Origin: Ignavibacteriota bacterium
Lineage (GTDB): Bacteria > Bacteroidota > Ignavibacteria > Kapaibacteriales > UBA2268
Direction of reading: 5' to 3'
Length of the DNA stretch: 32,530 nucleotides
Assembly (NCBI GenBank): GCA_024636855.1
Contig: JAGXGG010000067.1
Span: 1 to 32,530 of the forward strand
The position numbers and the translations under genes were made by a program. Below the pieces are notes generated by a model that saw only the letters and a list, made by a program, of their open reading frames with translations, searched no databases and was not told where the DNA came from. Below are positions 1 to 8,208 of this stretch, piece by piece (positions within the stretch are counted from its first letter, which is position 1; the number at the start of each line of letters is the position of its first letter).

Positions 1-67
1 AAGCTATTAGAGCGAAAACAATAGCAAAGAAGCTAGTTGTTAGTTTTTGTATAAAATGCTTTTTCAT
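1..67 (-). CDS. 5' end of a secreted protein (partial), paralogue of the 459-4718 gene
   Basis: Only the first 22 codons lie in the window, read leftwards from an ATG at 65-67. They encode a signal peptide beginning MKKHFIQKLTTSFFAIV. It aligns residue by residue with the start of the next gene (MRKSLLQKLTTGFIALV), with QKLTT and the following hydrophobic core shared. An SD sequence AAGGTG lies at 73-78, five bases before the ATG, and the neighbour has AGGTGG at nearly the same place. The rest is outside the window, so function cannot be read. By analogy it is probably another large exported, possibly T9SS-sorted, protein. This is an inference from 22 residues. Confidence 0.6.
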   Translation of the reverse strand, partial: MKKHFIQKLTTSFFAIVFALIA

Positions 68-393
68 TTTAACACCTTTTTATATAGTTAGTGATTAGTT
101 TAATATCTTTTCTTAATAGCAATAACCACGATTAAGAAAATATGTTACAGATTATTAACTATGTTTAGCCCTCGTAACTCCTTTATTTTACAGCTATTTG
201 TTACATTCTTACTTTGCTATTGGTGATTCTGTAACATTTTAATTAGTAAACAATAGGTATGGTCATATATTGGCAGCATTACTAGATATTTAGGCGTATT
301 TTGATATATACTATGATGTGACTTCCTTATAGATTTTGCTATTGATAGTAACAGAATATTCTACCATATTTTTCTAATTCAGTTACATTAATA
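68..393. other. gene-free intergenic stretch
   Basis: About 325 AT-rich bases lie between the partial gene at the left edge and the terminator of the next gene. Apart from the SD sequence at 73-78 I see no open frame with a start signal, no strong hairpin and no clear TAnnTTTG promoter box on either strand. It presumably holds the promoter of the edge gene. Confidence 0.5.
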
Positions 394-430
394 AACAAAA
401 AAAGACCCGCTATTCTCATAGCGGGTCTTT
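394..430 (-). terminator. Rho-independent terminator of the giant beta-helix gene
   Basis: A perfect 13-bp inverted repeat (401-413 with 418-430) encloses a 4-base loop. Read on the minus strand it is followed by a run of seven T. It lies 28 bases past the stop codon of the minus-strand gene ending at 459. The stem core is GACCCGC/GCGGGTC. Confidence 0.9.
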
Positions 431-458
431 ATATTTTAACTGTATTTAAATAATTAGA

Positions 459-3400
459 TTATTTAACTACGCTTAGTTGTCTAGTTTGAATACCAGACTC
501 ACTTCTTAATACTACAGTATATGTACCAGAAACTAAGTTAGAAACATTCAATGAATATTTAGAACCATTTAAAGTTTCAGTGATTAGTACATTACCATTG
601 ATATCAACAACTTCTAAAGTTAATGGAGAGTTATTTCCATTATCAAACAATAAGTCAGTTGTAGTAGAAGCAGGATTCTGAGTGATTCCAGCAAAGTTGA
701 AGTTACCTTCAGGTTTGATTTCTATTATTCTAACTTGATTGATTGCTTCTGAAGAACCATCAAAATCAATTGTTCTTAATTTGTAAGCATAAGTGTTACC
801 GTATTCTACTTTACTATCTACTACAGGTGAATAGTAATTCATTTCTGTAGATTTACCAACAGCAGCAACTTCGATACCAGTAGAGTTAAAGTTACCAGTT
901 ACAACATTACCTGTTGCATCAGCTCTTTCTACGATAAATTTAGTTGTACCATTTTCAGTTGCAGTTGCCCAATCTAATACTACAGATTTTTTGTTTTGTG
1001 TAGCATTGAAATCAGCTAATTCAACTGGAACGATAGATGCATCATTTCTTTCAAGGTGATCAATTGTACCTCTGATGATAGTTTCGATATCACCGAAATG
1101 TCTCCAATCAACTGTATTATGGATAATATTATAAGTAATAGTAATATTAGTAGTTCCAAATACTTGATTATCTAAAGGAGAGGCTAAGTTAAATAAGTAA
1201 GCAGGGTAAGAAAGCCCAACAAGTGGCTTAGTATCACTACCATAGTTACGAGTAGTAACTACAGCTGGATAAGGTAGTGGGTCATTCAGGTAGAATGAAG
1301 GTACATTAAGAGGGAAGGTTAAGTAGTGAATAGGTCTTGTTATTGGAATAACAAAATCTTTACTTATTGTTTCACCAATAATAGAATTACCTCCATAGCT
1401 AGCGCCTGTTCCCAAAGGATTACTATTTACATAGTTTGCTCTAAGTACGATGTTTTGGAAATCTTCATCAGTGTTCAATTTGCTCCACTCTTCAGTAGAA
1501 ACAACTAAGTTATTTTTCAATCTTTCAGTACCAGTGTTTAGGTATGTATAGATATCCATTTTCTCAAATCTAGTAGGAAGAACATTGTAAGCTTCAGAAT
1601 AGAACATGAAATTATACAATTTATAATTTACAGCTCTTGGTTCCCAGCTTCCTCTATCAAAGATATCATAATCATAAACTAAATTATTAGTATCTAAAGA
1701 TTCAACACTAAATCCAACAGTTGAGAAACCTTCAAGAATTGCTTCATAGTTTAGTTTACCAGCAGTAGCATTTGCAACACCAGCTAGTGGATCTGCAGTT
1801 GTATTAACTGAAGATACTATGATATGTCTATTTGTTTTCTTCAAGTAGAATCTTACATTCTTAGAATACTTATTATTGATATTCTCAAGGTCAGAACCTA
1901 CAAGAATATCTATTTTATATCTAGGAGTTACGTTAGCTGACATTTCAGCAAACTTAGCAGGGATATTACCAGTGTACTGTGTAGACCCTCTACCGATTAG
2001 GTCATCATAAGACATTGGATTCCAGTCGTCGCCATCTAAACCATCGGCAAGACCAAAGTCAAAGACAGCATTGTCAGTTGCAGGAATAGTAACTAAAACA
2101 TCTTTTTCTAGTACAGGAGCACCAGAGAAAAGACCATTTTCATCTTCTAGATATATTTTCACAAATACTTTAACACCTGCATATTGAATAGAACCATTGT
2201 TTCTAACATTAGCAGTTACTTCGAATGGAGATTCACCCATTATATACTCAGCATCAGAGAATTGAGTAGTAATATCTCTGTAAGATCTAGGAGATAATAA
2301 TGTAACTGGAGCTATATCGAATACATGTAATCTACCAATAAATTCATCAGCGCCGATATCATATCTTTGACCTGCAGCACCACGAATATCACCTTCAAAG
2401 TCAGTTTTTAACCAATCAATATTTTGACCACGGTTATTTAAAACTGAGTTCAATGGAGTTGGGTTAACTTTTACTCTATACAATAATGGTTCGATTCCAC
2501 TTCTTTGGTATAATTCATGATCAGCTGGGAAATTACCATATAAAGAGTTGTTTTGAGTATTTGTAGCCGCTTGAATTTGATTCAAATTAGCATACTCTAA
2601 ACGATAACCCATAGAAACTATAGCTTTATCTTCGTCTTGTTCAATATATCTTAGTAAATCTAGGTTAGTAAAGTCTAGATTTGCAACATCCTGACCAGTC
2701 CAATAAACATTTCTGTCTACATTAATACCATCATCAGTAAAATTACCTTGAACTAATAATGCAGCAGCTATCATAGAAGTAGCACCAACATTAGGGTCAA
2801 CAATTGAAATAGCATTATTAACTATATTAGTACCACGAGTATTTTGGACACCAATCCCAACAGTCATACCTGTGTTAGCAACACCAGTTGAACCTATTAA
2901 TATAGTGTTATTAACAATATCATCTTCTCGAGATACATAAGATAACACATCTGGAGTTACTAGATCACCATCCCTTTCAGTTAATAGATGAATACCAGCT
3001 CTAGTAGCATTACCATTTGATATATTCAATCCCCATATGAAGTTATTTGCTATACGTGATCTTTCATTAGTACGAGGGAATATAATTGGATTTTCACCTG
3101 TTTCATAGATTGTTCTATCTTGTTCTACTCTAATACCTGTTACATTAGTATTAGATGTTAAATTAGTTATTCTATTACCTAGGATACTTAATCTTAGGTT
3201 ATGATAACCTTTCGAATTAGAAGCAAAATTACCACCTGCTTCTATACCACTAGCCGTAGTACCAGCTGGAGCAGATACATTCCAAATTAAATTTCTTTCA
3301 ATCATCTGATCTTGTGTATAACCAACGAAGATACCTGTTCTTGCAGCGCCCCAGATTCTATTATCTGTAATTATGTTATCATAATTATAAAATGCTTTCA

Positions 3401-4718
3401 ATGTATCTAAAACGTTAGGGTCTGAGCTATAATCATGTCTTAGTACACCTAATCCGATATCAATAATACCAATACCAAAATTAGAAATATCATTTCCAAC
3501 AAATGTATTGTTGTGATTTTCAAGTGTGTCTCTCAAATCACCAATAAAAGTAGTTGCTTCAATTAGTGTAGATCTTGAAATAATACCAGCTGAATAACTA
3601 ATATCCTGACCAGCTTGACTTCTAAATACATCTCTATCATAAGTGAAACCATTATTTTCACCAAACTTTGCTGTTGGTATAGATACACTGTTATTGATTT
3701 GAGGTGAATTATTAGTTATCAAACAATTTTTAATAGTTATGTTCGAAGAACCTCTTTGTAAATAAACAGCTGCACCAAAAAGTGTATTTGTTGTATTTAG
3801 TTCGAATTCAAAACATTTTTGTGAACCACCATCAAAAGTGATATAACCAGCAGTACGAGCATATTCTCTTTCTGGGAAACTGATAATTACTGCATTTTGA
3901 TTAGAAGGTTGTAATTCGTGACCAAATCTGATACCGATACCAGAAGCTGCATTCATTTTGAATTTAACACCACCACGAACAGCTATTCTATTATTAGCTG
4001 GACGCATTGATATTCTGTAGATACCATCTTCATCATTAGGATCGTTAGTTGGACCAACACCGATAATTTTCGCAGACATGTCCCAAGCTGGAGCAAGTGT
4101 ATTAGGTGCATTAAGTACGTATTCAGCATCAGTGAATCTAAATTCAACATCTGCAGAAATACCTTCTCTATACAGTGCATTCATCAATGAATCTACTGTA
4201 GGGAAGTTAACAGCTTGAGTCTTGTTGTTTTTGCCTTCAACTTCATCAGCAGAACCAATAACAAAAGTACCCGCTAATCCTCTTTCAACTTCTATTGTAG
4301 AAGTTGCTGTTTGGCTAGCCATTCTGTCATATTCAGAAGTTTCTACCCAAGCAGAAGTTGAGTATTCACCAGAATTAGTGATAACCAACTTAGGGAAAGT
4401 AACTACCTTAGTAGTATTACCTTCGATAAGATCAAGAGTAGCAACATTATTATATACTTCTACTCCCTCAGAATTTTTAACAACCATACGGAAGTTAATT
4501 TTTGATGCATCAGCAGCACCAGTGTTCGTGAAGTTTACTTGCGGTGCATAAGGTCTATACACTTTCAGTGCTTCACCAGCCTTAGGTTGCAAATAATCAC
4601 CAGCTGTAAGTTGACTATCATTTTTGGCTACTGCCTGACTACCAGACGGCAGAGCTATTAGCACTAGTACTAACGCTATGAAGCCGGTTGTCAATTTCTG
4701 TAGTAAGCTTTTACGCAT
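459..4718 (-). CDS. giant secreted beta-helix protein with T9SS type A sorting domain
   Basis: A 1419-residue exported surface protein of unknown binding target. Residues 1-31 are a signal peptide (basic start, long hydrophobic core, SGSQA cleavage region). About 35-145 is a beta-sandwich-like N-terminal region. About 150-800 is rich in N-x-I/F and GI-x-V turns typical of a right-handed parallel beta-helix, and closes with the RYDIGADEF motif seen at the end of such helices. About 800-1230 holds further beta domains. From about 1233 the PVELADFNA...VLDWATATE motif marks the fibronectin-like module that commonly precedes T9SS signals. About 1335-1419 is the type A sorting domain (QNPAS, VDINGNVL, SGTYTVVLRSESG). 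SD sequence AGGTGG lies 4 bases before the ATG, and a terminator follows the gene. It is expected to cross the outer membrane by T9SS and be anchored or released there. No catalytic residues were recognised. Confidence 0.9.
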   Translation of the reverse strand: MRKSLLQKLTTGFIALVLVLIALPSGSQAVAKNDSQLTAGDYLQPKAGEALKVYRPYAPQVNFTNTGAADASKINFRMVVKNSEGVEVYNNVATLDLIEGNTTKVVTFPKLVITNSGEYSTSAWVETSEYDRMASQTATSTIEVERGLAGTFVIGSADEVEGKNNKTQAVNFPTVDSLMNALYREGISADVEFRFTDAEYVLNAPNTLAPAWDMSAKIIGVGPTNDPNDEDGIYRISMRPANNRIAVRGGVKFKMNAASGIGIRFGHELQPSNQNAVIISFPEREYARTAGYITFDGGSQKCFEFELNTTNTLFGAAVYLQRGSSNITIKNCLITNNSPQINNSVSIPTAKFGENNGFTYDRDVFRSQAGQDISYSAGIISRSTLIEATTFIGDLRDTLENHNNTFVGNDISNFGIGIIDIGLGVLRHDYSSDPNVLDTLKAFYNYDNIITDNRIWGAARTGIFVGYTQDQMIERNLIWNVSAPAGTTASGIEAGGNFASNSKGYHNLRLSILGNRITNLTSNTNVTGIRVEQDRTIYETGENPIIFPRTNERSRIANNFIWGLNISNGNATRAGIHLLTERDGDLVTPDVLSYVSREDDIVNNTILIGSTGVANTGMTVGIGVQNTRGTNIVNNAISIVDPNVGATSMIAAALLVQGNFTDDGINVDRNVYWTGQDVANLDFTNLDLLRYIEQDEDKAIVSMGYRLEYANLNQIQAATNTQNNSLYGNFPADHELYQRSGIEPLLYRVKVNPTPLNSVLNNRGQNIDWLKTDFEGDIRGAAGQRYDIGADEFIGRLHVFDIAPVTLLSPRSYRDITTQFSDAEYIMGESPFEVTANVRNNGSIQYAGVKVFVKIYLEDENGLFSGAPVLEKDVLVTIPATDNAVFDFGLADGLDGDDWNPMSYDDLIGRGSTQYTGNIPAKFAEMSANVTPRYKIDILVGSDLENINNKYSKNVRFYLKKTNRHIIVSSVNTTADPLAGVANATAGKLNYEAILEGFSTVGFSVESLDTNNLVYDYDIFDRGSWEPRAVNYKLYNFMFYSEAYNVLPTRFEKMDIYTYLNTGTERLKNNLVVSTEEWSKLNTDEDFQNIVLRANYVNSNPLGTGASYGGNSIIGETISKDFVIPITRPIHYLTFPLNVPSFYLNDPLPYPAVVTTRNYGSDTKPLVGLSYPAYLFNLASPLDNQVFGTTNITITYNIIHNTVDWRHFGDIETIIRGTIDHLERNDASIVPVELADFNATQNKKSVVLDWATATENGTTKFIVERADATGNVVTGNFNSTGIEVAAVGKSTEMNYYSPVVDSKVEYGNTYAYKLRTIDFDGSSEAINQVRIIEIKPEGNFNFAGITQNPASTTTDLLFDNGNNSPLTLEVVDINGNVLITETLNGSKYSLNVSNLVSGTYTVVLRSESGIQTRQLSVVK

Positions 4719-4798
4719 ATTACCACCTATTAATATTAGTTTAACATATTATTATTATTTTTTTCTATTCAGCGACTTACAAAGTAACAAATTTTAAT

Positions 4799-4806
4799 TA
4801 GATTTG
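4799..4806 (+). promoter_or_regulatory. possible -7 box (TAGATTTG) for the aspartate-kinase-like gene
   Basis: TAGATTTG matches the Bacteroidota -7 consensus TAnnTTTG, about 90 bases before the ATG at 4898, in the divergent gap between two genes. I see no good TTG -33 element at the expected distance, so this is tentative. Confidence 0.3.
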
Positions 4807-4897
4807 TTACGAATTATTACACACGCATCGCTTTTACATAATCTTTTTATGATATGTATTAAGCATCAGTATCCAACTTAAATAAAAATAATATAAA

Positions 4898-5956
4898 ATG
4901 AAAATAATTAAAATTGGTGGCACTGCTTTATCTAATATTAGTAATATTATAGACTTTGCTAACACAATAATTAACTCTAAACGCCCTATTTTGCTAGTCA
5001 TCTCAGCTTTTGGGAAACTAAGTTCTTCTCTAAAAAACTTTGATTCTAACTCTAATTTTGACGAAAATAACTCTCCTTTTAGCTTTTTTAGAGAATTTTC
5101 TTCTGTTTTATCAGACTCAGAATGTGTAGAATTTTTCACATATTTGGATAAAGTGGAAATAATTCTTACAAAAAGAGCTAAAGGAATATCCATTAGCGGT
5201 GAATTCCCTCCCAAAGTATTGGACGAAATTCTCAGTTTTGGTGAATTAGTCTCTTCTTACTTTGTTCATTGCCTGTTTAATTCGCTTCAAATTAACAACG
5301 AATTCGTTGAGGCAAGAACTCTAATTAAAACAGATTCAAATTATGGGAATGCTAAGATAAATTTGGATAATAGTATATCGAAAATACAGAAAAAGGAGTT
5401 CAAATCAGATGTAATCATTACTCAAGGGTTCATTGCCTCTGATTCAGAAAATAACACGACTACTATGGGATTTGAGAGTTCTAACCTAAGCGCAACAGTC
5501 TTTGCTAATGCCTTTGATTCCGATGTGATAGAAATCGTTACTAAAGTAAATCAGATATATAGTTCAGACCCAGAACTAAATAAAATGGCCAAACCCATAA
5601 ATCAAATACCATACTCTAGTGCAAGTGCTCTTGCTAACAATGGGTTTAAAATGCTTTTCCCAGGAATGATAGATTTGGCTGAGAAAAAGAACATAAGACT
5701 AGTTTATAGAGGCATTGATAATACTGGAGTCTCTATAATTTCTAAGGATTCGGAATTCGATTATCCTGTTATACTAGCGACAAATTTTGGATTTCTTGTT
5801 TCACCTATTATTTCTGCGAATGCAATTAAAATAATAGAAAACTTTGATTCCAAAATAACTGAGTATGGATTTGTTCACTCTAATAACACATTGACTATAA
5901 AGTCTGATGAAATAGATTTGAACGAATTACACGATTTTGCTATTTCTCTTTTCTGA
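4898..5956 (+). CDS. divergent aspartate-kinase-like protein (amino acid kinase fold)
   Basis: 352 residues, co-linear with the catalytic domain of aspartate kinase (L-aspartate to 4-phospho-L-aspartate, first step to Lys/Thr/Met). Landmarks: KIGGTAL at the start (family KFGGTSV), FGELVS (HGELMS), VIITQGFI, TTTMGFESSN (TTTLGRGGSD), TKVNQIYSSDPE (TDVxGIYTTDPR), and a segment matching the ..GAKVLHP.. region. The first Lys and the FGE glutamate are kept. The nucleotide and aspartate loop GRGGSD has become GFESSN, so Arg and the catalytic Asp are lost, and TDV has become TKV. The C-terminus (about 290-352) is too short for the usual double ACT region. Catalysis is therefore doubtful. It may be a pseudokinase, a regulator or a kinase with another substrate. 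Its 3' end overlaps the convergent permease gene by 17 bp. Confidence 0.75.
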   Translation: MKIIKIGGTALSNISNIIDFANTIINSKRPILLVISAFGKLSSSLKNFDSNSNFDENNSPFSFFREFSSVLSDSECVEFFTYLDKVEIILTKRAKGISISGEFPPKVLDEILSFGELVSSYFVHCLFNSLQINNEFVEARTLIKTDSNYGNAKINLDNSISKIQKKEFKSDVIITQGFIASDSENNTTTMGFESSNLSATVFANAFDSDVIEIVTKVNQIYSSDPELNKMAKPINQIPYSSASALANNGFKMLFPGMIDLAEKKNIRLVYRGIDNTGVSIISKDSEFDYPVILATNFGFLVSPIISANAIKIIENFDSKITEYGFVHSNNTLTIKSDEIDLNELHDFAISLF

Positions 5957-7304
5957 ATAAATTTCTAAAGAGAAACATTTCATTATTGATTCTCACCATT
6001 AGAACTACTCCCACTAAGAAAATAAGAATATCGGCGAAAAACATACCGAGCAAAGGCGTAATTATGCCTTTATCTGCAAGCTTTTCTCCAGCTATTAGAC
6101 AACCCCAATAGATAATATAGAACCCTAAACTAATAGCAGCACTTATACCGAAATTCCCACCCTTAGTTCTAATACCTAGCGGAACCCCAACAAATACAAA
6201 TACAAAACAAGCCAATGGTATAGAGTACTTTTTCCAAATTTCTACATCATATTTTCTAATATTATTCTCACGATTCTCTATTGTATAGGCATTTGTTTTA
6301 AAATCAGATGATAAGAAATTTACGTTCTTTTGCACCCTTGAAAGAATACTACGTTGGTTGGTATCTATTTCAAATGCGTTCATACTAGAGGTATCTTTAT
6401 TTTTATCTCTATACTCTAAACCCGTGAGTACATAGTCTAGATGCTGGTTTGCAATTGAATCGATGATTTTCTGGGCAAAACTCGCTTCGGATTTATTAGC
6501 ATCAACTACTTCTTGCATATCACTTATTCTCATCTCGCGGTCTCCCCTCGAAATAAGGTTAACATCGGTACGATTAAAATCAAAACCCGATGCTTCCATC
6601 TTAATCTGATACTCTTTGAAGTTAATTATCTTATAATCTTTGACATCATTGTTATTTCGTTGATGAATCTCACCTGAGAATAGATTAATAATAAGATGAG
6701 AATAATCATTAGAGAAGCCAATCTGACCACTATCAGCAGATATTATATTCTGTTGAGTAGTCCGAGAATAATCATATATAGTAACATCATGCAATCTACC
6801 TGTTACAGAATCCACTGCCCTAGATAGTATGATATTCCCACCCATACTAGGAGAAAATTCTCCTGGTTGAATTGCGAAAGTGGGCTTCTTCCTCTGAATA
6901 TCGTTCATTAGCACTTTTGCTTGGTGGTTTGACTCCGGTAATATATAGTCATTGAACCAAAAAAGAGTTAACGATAATACAAATCCTAAACCAATTGCAG
7001 GTACCATCATAGAGTAAAGTGAAGTTCCTGAAGATTTTATAATTGCTATTTCGTAGTTGGCCGACATAGCCCCGAAAGCCATAAGAGTAGCAAATAAAAT
7101 ACCCATAGGTGCAGCAAGGACTACCATCCAAGGTATATTAAGCACTATGGCATGAACTATAACCGAAGATTCTATCCCTTTGCCCAAGAGCTTATCTAAT
7201 GAATTTATAATAAATTGCATTAGAAAAATAAACACAACTGTCGAAAATCCAAAAAGAAATGGTCCGATATGTGATCTTAGAATATATAGGTTTATGATTT
7301 TCAT
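5940..7304 (-). CDS. LptF/LptG family permease (YjgP/YjgQ), LPS export
   Basis: Inner-membrane subunit of the LptB2FG ABC transporter that extracts lipopolysaccharide and pushes it through the Lpt bridge to the outer membrane. The start is placed at the ATG at 7304 (MKIINLYILRSHIGPF), which gives the conserved cytoplasmic helix before membrane segment 1; the reading frame is open six codons further upstream to a TTG. Three N-terminal hydrophobic segments lie within about 10-120, a periplasmic beta-jellyroll region at about 125-340, and three C-terminal segments from the YSIPLACFVFVFVGVPLG motif to the end. The length of 454 is within the family range. LptF and LptG cannot be told apart here, and no lptB or second permease is in the window. 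Its stop lies inside the 3' end of the convergent kinase-like gene. Confidence 0.88.
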   Translation of the reverse strand: MKIINLYILRSHIGPFLFGFSTVVFIFLMQFIINSLDKLLGKGIESSVIVHAIVLNIPWMVVLAAPMGILFATLMAFGAMSANYEIAIIKSSGTSLYSMMVPAIGLGFVLSLTLFWFNDYILPESNHQAKVLMNDIQRKKPTFAIQPGEFSPSMGGNIILSRAVDSVTGRLHDVTIYDYSRTTQQNIISADSGQIGFSNDYSHLIINLFSGEIHQRNNNDVKDYKIINFKEYQIKMEASGFDFNRTDVNLISRGDREMRISDMQEVVDANKSEASFAQKIIDSIANQHLDYVLTGLEYRDKNKDTSSMNAFEIDTNQRSILSRVQKNVNFLSSDFKTNAYTIENRENNIRKYDVEIWKKYSIPLACFVFVFVGVPLGIRTKGGNFGISAAISLGFYIIYWGCLIAGEKLADKGIITPLLGMFFADILIFLVGVVLMVRINNEMFLFRNLFRKEK

Positions 7305-7371
7305 AGAGTTCAAATATAACAAATAGCACGTATCAATTGACTATTATTTTGTGTAAAATATAAAATAATTC

Positions 7372-7402
7372 TTGATTGAAATTGTAAAATTAATTAAGTT
7401 TG
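7372..7402 (+). promoter_or_regulatory. Bacteroidota-type promoter of secG
   Basis: A TTG at 7372-7374 and TAAGTTTG at 7395-7402 are separated by 20 bases. This fits the TTG-N19/21-TAnnTTTG promoter used by the Bacteroidota primary sigma factor. Initiation would fall near 7408, about 25 bases before the ATG of secG. Confidence 0.5.
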
Positions 7403-7432
7403 AAGTTCTGAATAAAAAATGGAATAGAAAAC

Positions 7433-7759
7433 ATGTTTACTTTTTTGATAATATTAGCTATATTTATATCTGTACTACTAACTTTTGTAGTTCTGCTGCA
7501 ACCTGGTAAAGGTGATATGATATCTGGTATGGCTGGTCTTGGTGGTCAGTTCAACTCAGTTCTAGGATCTAGAAGAGCTGCGGATTTCTTAACGAAATTA
7601 ACTGTTGGACTTGCTTTTGCATTGATGGCTTTATCATTAATAACTAATTTATTCTTCGTTGGTGCTACTACATCTGTAGATGATGGTAAGGCAGCAACTG
7701 AAGGTATTAAAATAGAAAGACCATTGACTCCTCCGAGCAATATGCCTCCTCCACAATAG
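7433..7759 (+). CDS. secG: preprotein translocase subunit SecG
   Basis: A 108-residue inner-membrane protein, the non-essential third subunit of the SecYEG channel, which aids protein translocation. Two membrane segments (about 2-22 and 58-78) flank the conserved cytoplasmic loop with LLQPGKGDMISGMAGLGGQ, FNSVLGSRRAADFLTKLT, the recognisable SecG signature. A short Pro-rich hydrophilic tail follows (PLTPPSNMPPPQ). The gene stands alone with its own promoter and terminator. The window is dominated by Sec-exported envelope proteins, which would be its clients. Confidence 0.93.
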   Translation: MFTFLIILAIFISVLLTFVVLLQPGKGDMISGMAGLGGQFNSVLGSRRAADFLTKLTVGLAFALMALSLITNLFFVGATTSVDDGKAATEGIKIERPLTPPSNMPPPQ

Positions 7760-7781
7760 GAAGTAAAAAGAAAAATAAATT

Positions 7782-7817
7782 TAAGCCCATTAATCTTTTG
7801 ATTGATGGGCTTTTTTT
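7782..7817 (+). terminator. Rho-independent terminator of secG
   Basis: The inverted repeat AAGCCCATTAATC / GATTGATGGGCTT, with one G-T pair and a short TTTT loop, is followed by a T-run. It lies about 23 bases after the secG stop codon. Confidence 0.9.
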
Positions 7818-7849
7818 ATTCCTAAGCTCACAACTCCTTGTAAGTACCT

Positions 7850-7901
7850 CACTCTGAGCGTAGCGAAGAGTCCAAGAGAACTGCGTAGCAGTTCAATGTT
7901 A
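7850..7901 (+). repeat. dispersed hairpin repeat, copy 1
   Basis: A 52-base unit that recurs at 8076-8127 with only two differences. It starts CACTCTGAGCGTAGCGAAGA and contains two potential hairpins: ACTCT...AGAGT and the perfect GAACTGC-GTA-GCAGTTC. It lies in non-coding DNA after the secG terminator. Similar TCTGAGCG.AGCGAAGA elements are scattered between genes in many bacterial genomes (from memory, not searched). Confidence 0.85.
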
Positions 7902-8004
7902 GTAGCTGTTGTAACAGCAAGGACTAGGTTGTCTCTTATTATCAGAATCACGAATTAAATAGATTACTGGATTACACGGATTATTTATTTTTAAGAAGTG
8001 TGTA

Positions 8005-8045
8005 GACGTATTGCCTTTGCTGAGCGCCGCCGAAGTGAATACGTC
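8005..8045. repeat. inverted repeat with 8-bp arms
   Basis: GACGTATT (8005-8012) and AATACGTC (8038-8045) are exact reverse complements enclosing a GC-richer 25-base loop containing TGAGCGCCGCCGAAGTG. The loop echoes the TGAGCG..CGAAG core of the neighbouring dispersed repeats, so this is probably another degraded member of that intergenic family. Confidence 0.55.
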
Positions 8046-8075
8046 TCGAAATCGCCTAACCTCTTGCCTATACGT

Positions 8076-8127
8076 CACTCTGAGCGTAGCGAAGAGTCCA
8101 GGAGAACTGCGTAGCAGTTCAATATTA
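8076..8127 (+). repeat. dispersed hairpin repeat, copy 2
   Basis: Matches 7850-7901 at 50 of 52 positions in the same orientation, 226 bases away, with the same perfect GAACTGC/GCAGTTC hairpin. The near identity outside coding DNA suggests recent copying or gene conversion rather than shared ancestry of whole genes. Confidence 0.85.
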
Positions 8128-8165
8128 TGGGACTAAAGTCCAAAGTGAGTTAGTTAACAAATCAT

Positions 8166-8185
8166 CCGTTGGCTAAAGCCAACGG
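8166..8185. repeat. short palindromic element (CCGTTGGC-TAAA-GCCAACGG)
   Basis: A perfect 8-bp stem with a TAAA loop, 24 bases from the 3' end of the minus-strand gene that stops at 8209. It has no T-run on that strand, so it looks more like a repetitive palindrome than a strong terminator. A shorter relative, GGAC-TAAA-GTCC, lies about 30 bases to the left. Confidence 0.6.
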
Positions 8186-8208
8186 CAATACTAATTAAAA
8201 TAATGCAC

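Noticed and set aside
4834-5214. 126-codon minus-strand open frame
   Set aside because: It lies opposite the aspartate-kinase-like gene, has no family features and its frame mirrors the coding strand.
7850-8127. CRISPR array
   Set aside because: Only two units 226 bases apart, with no regular spacers and no cas genes; these are dispersed hairpin repeats.
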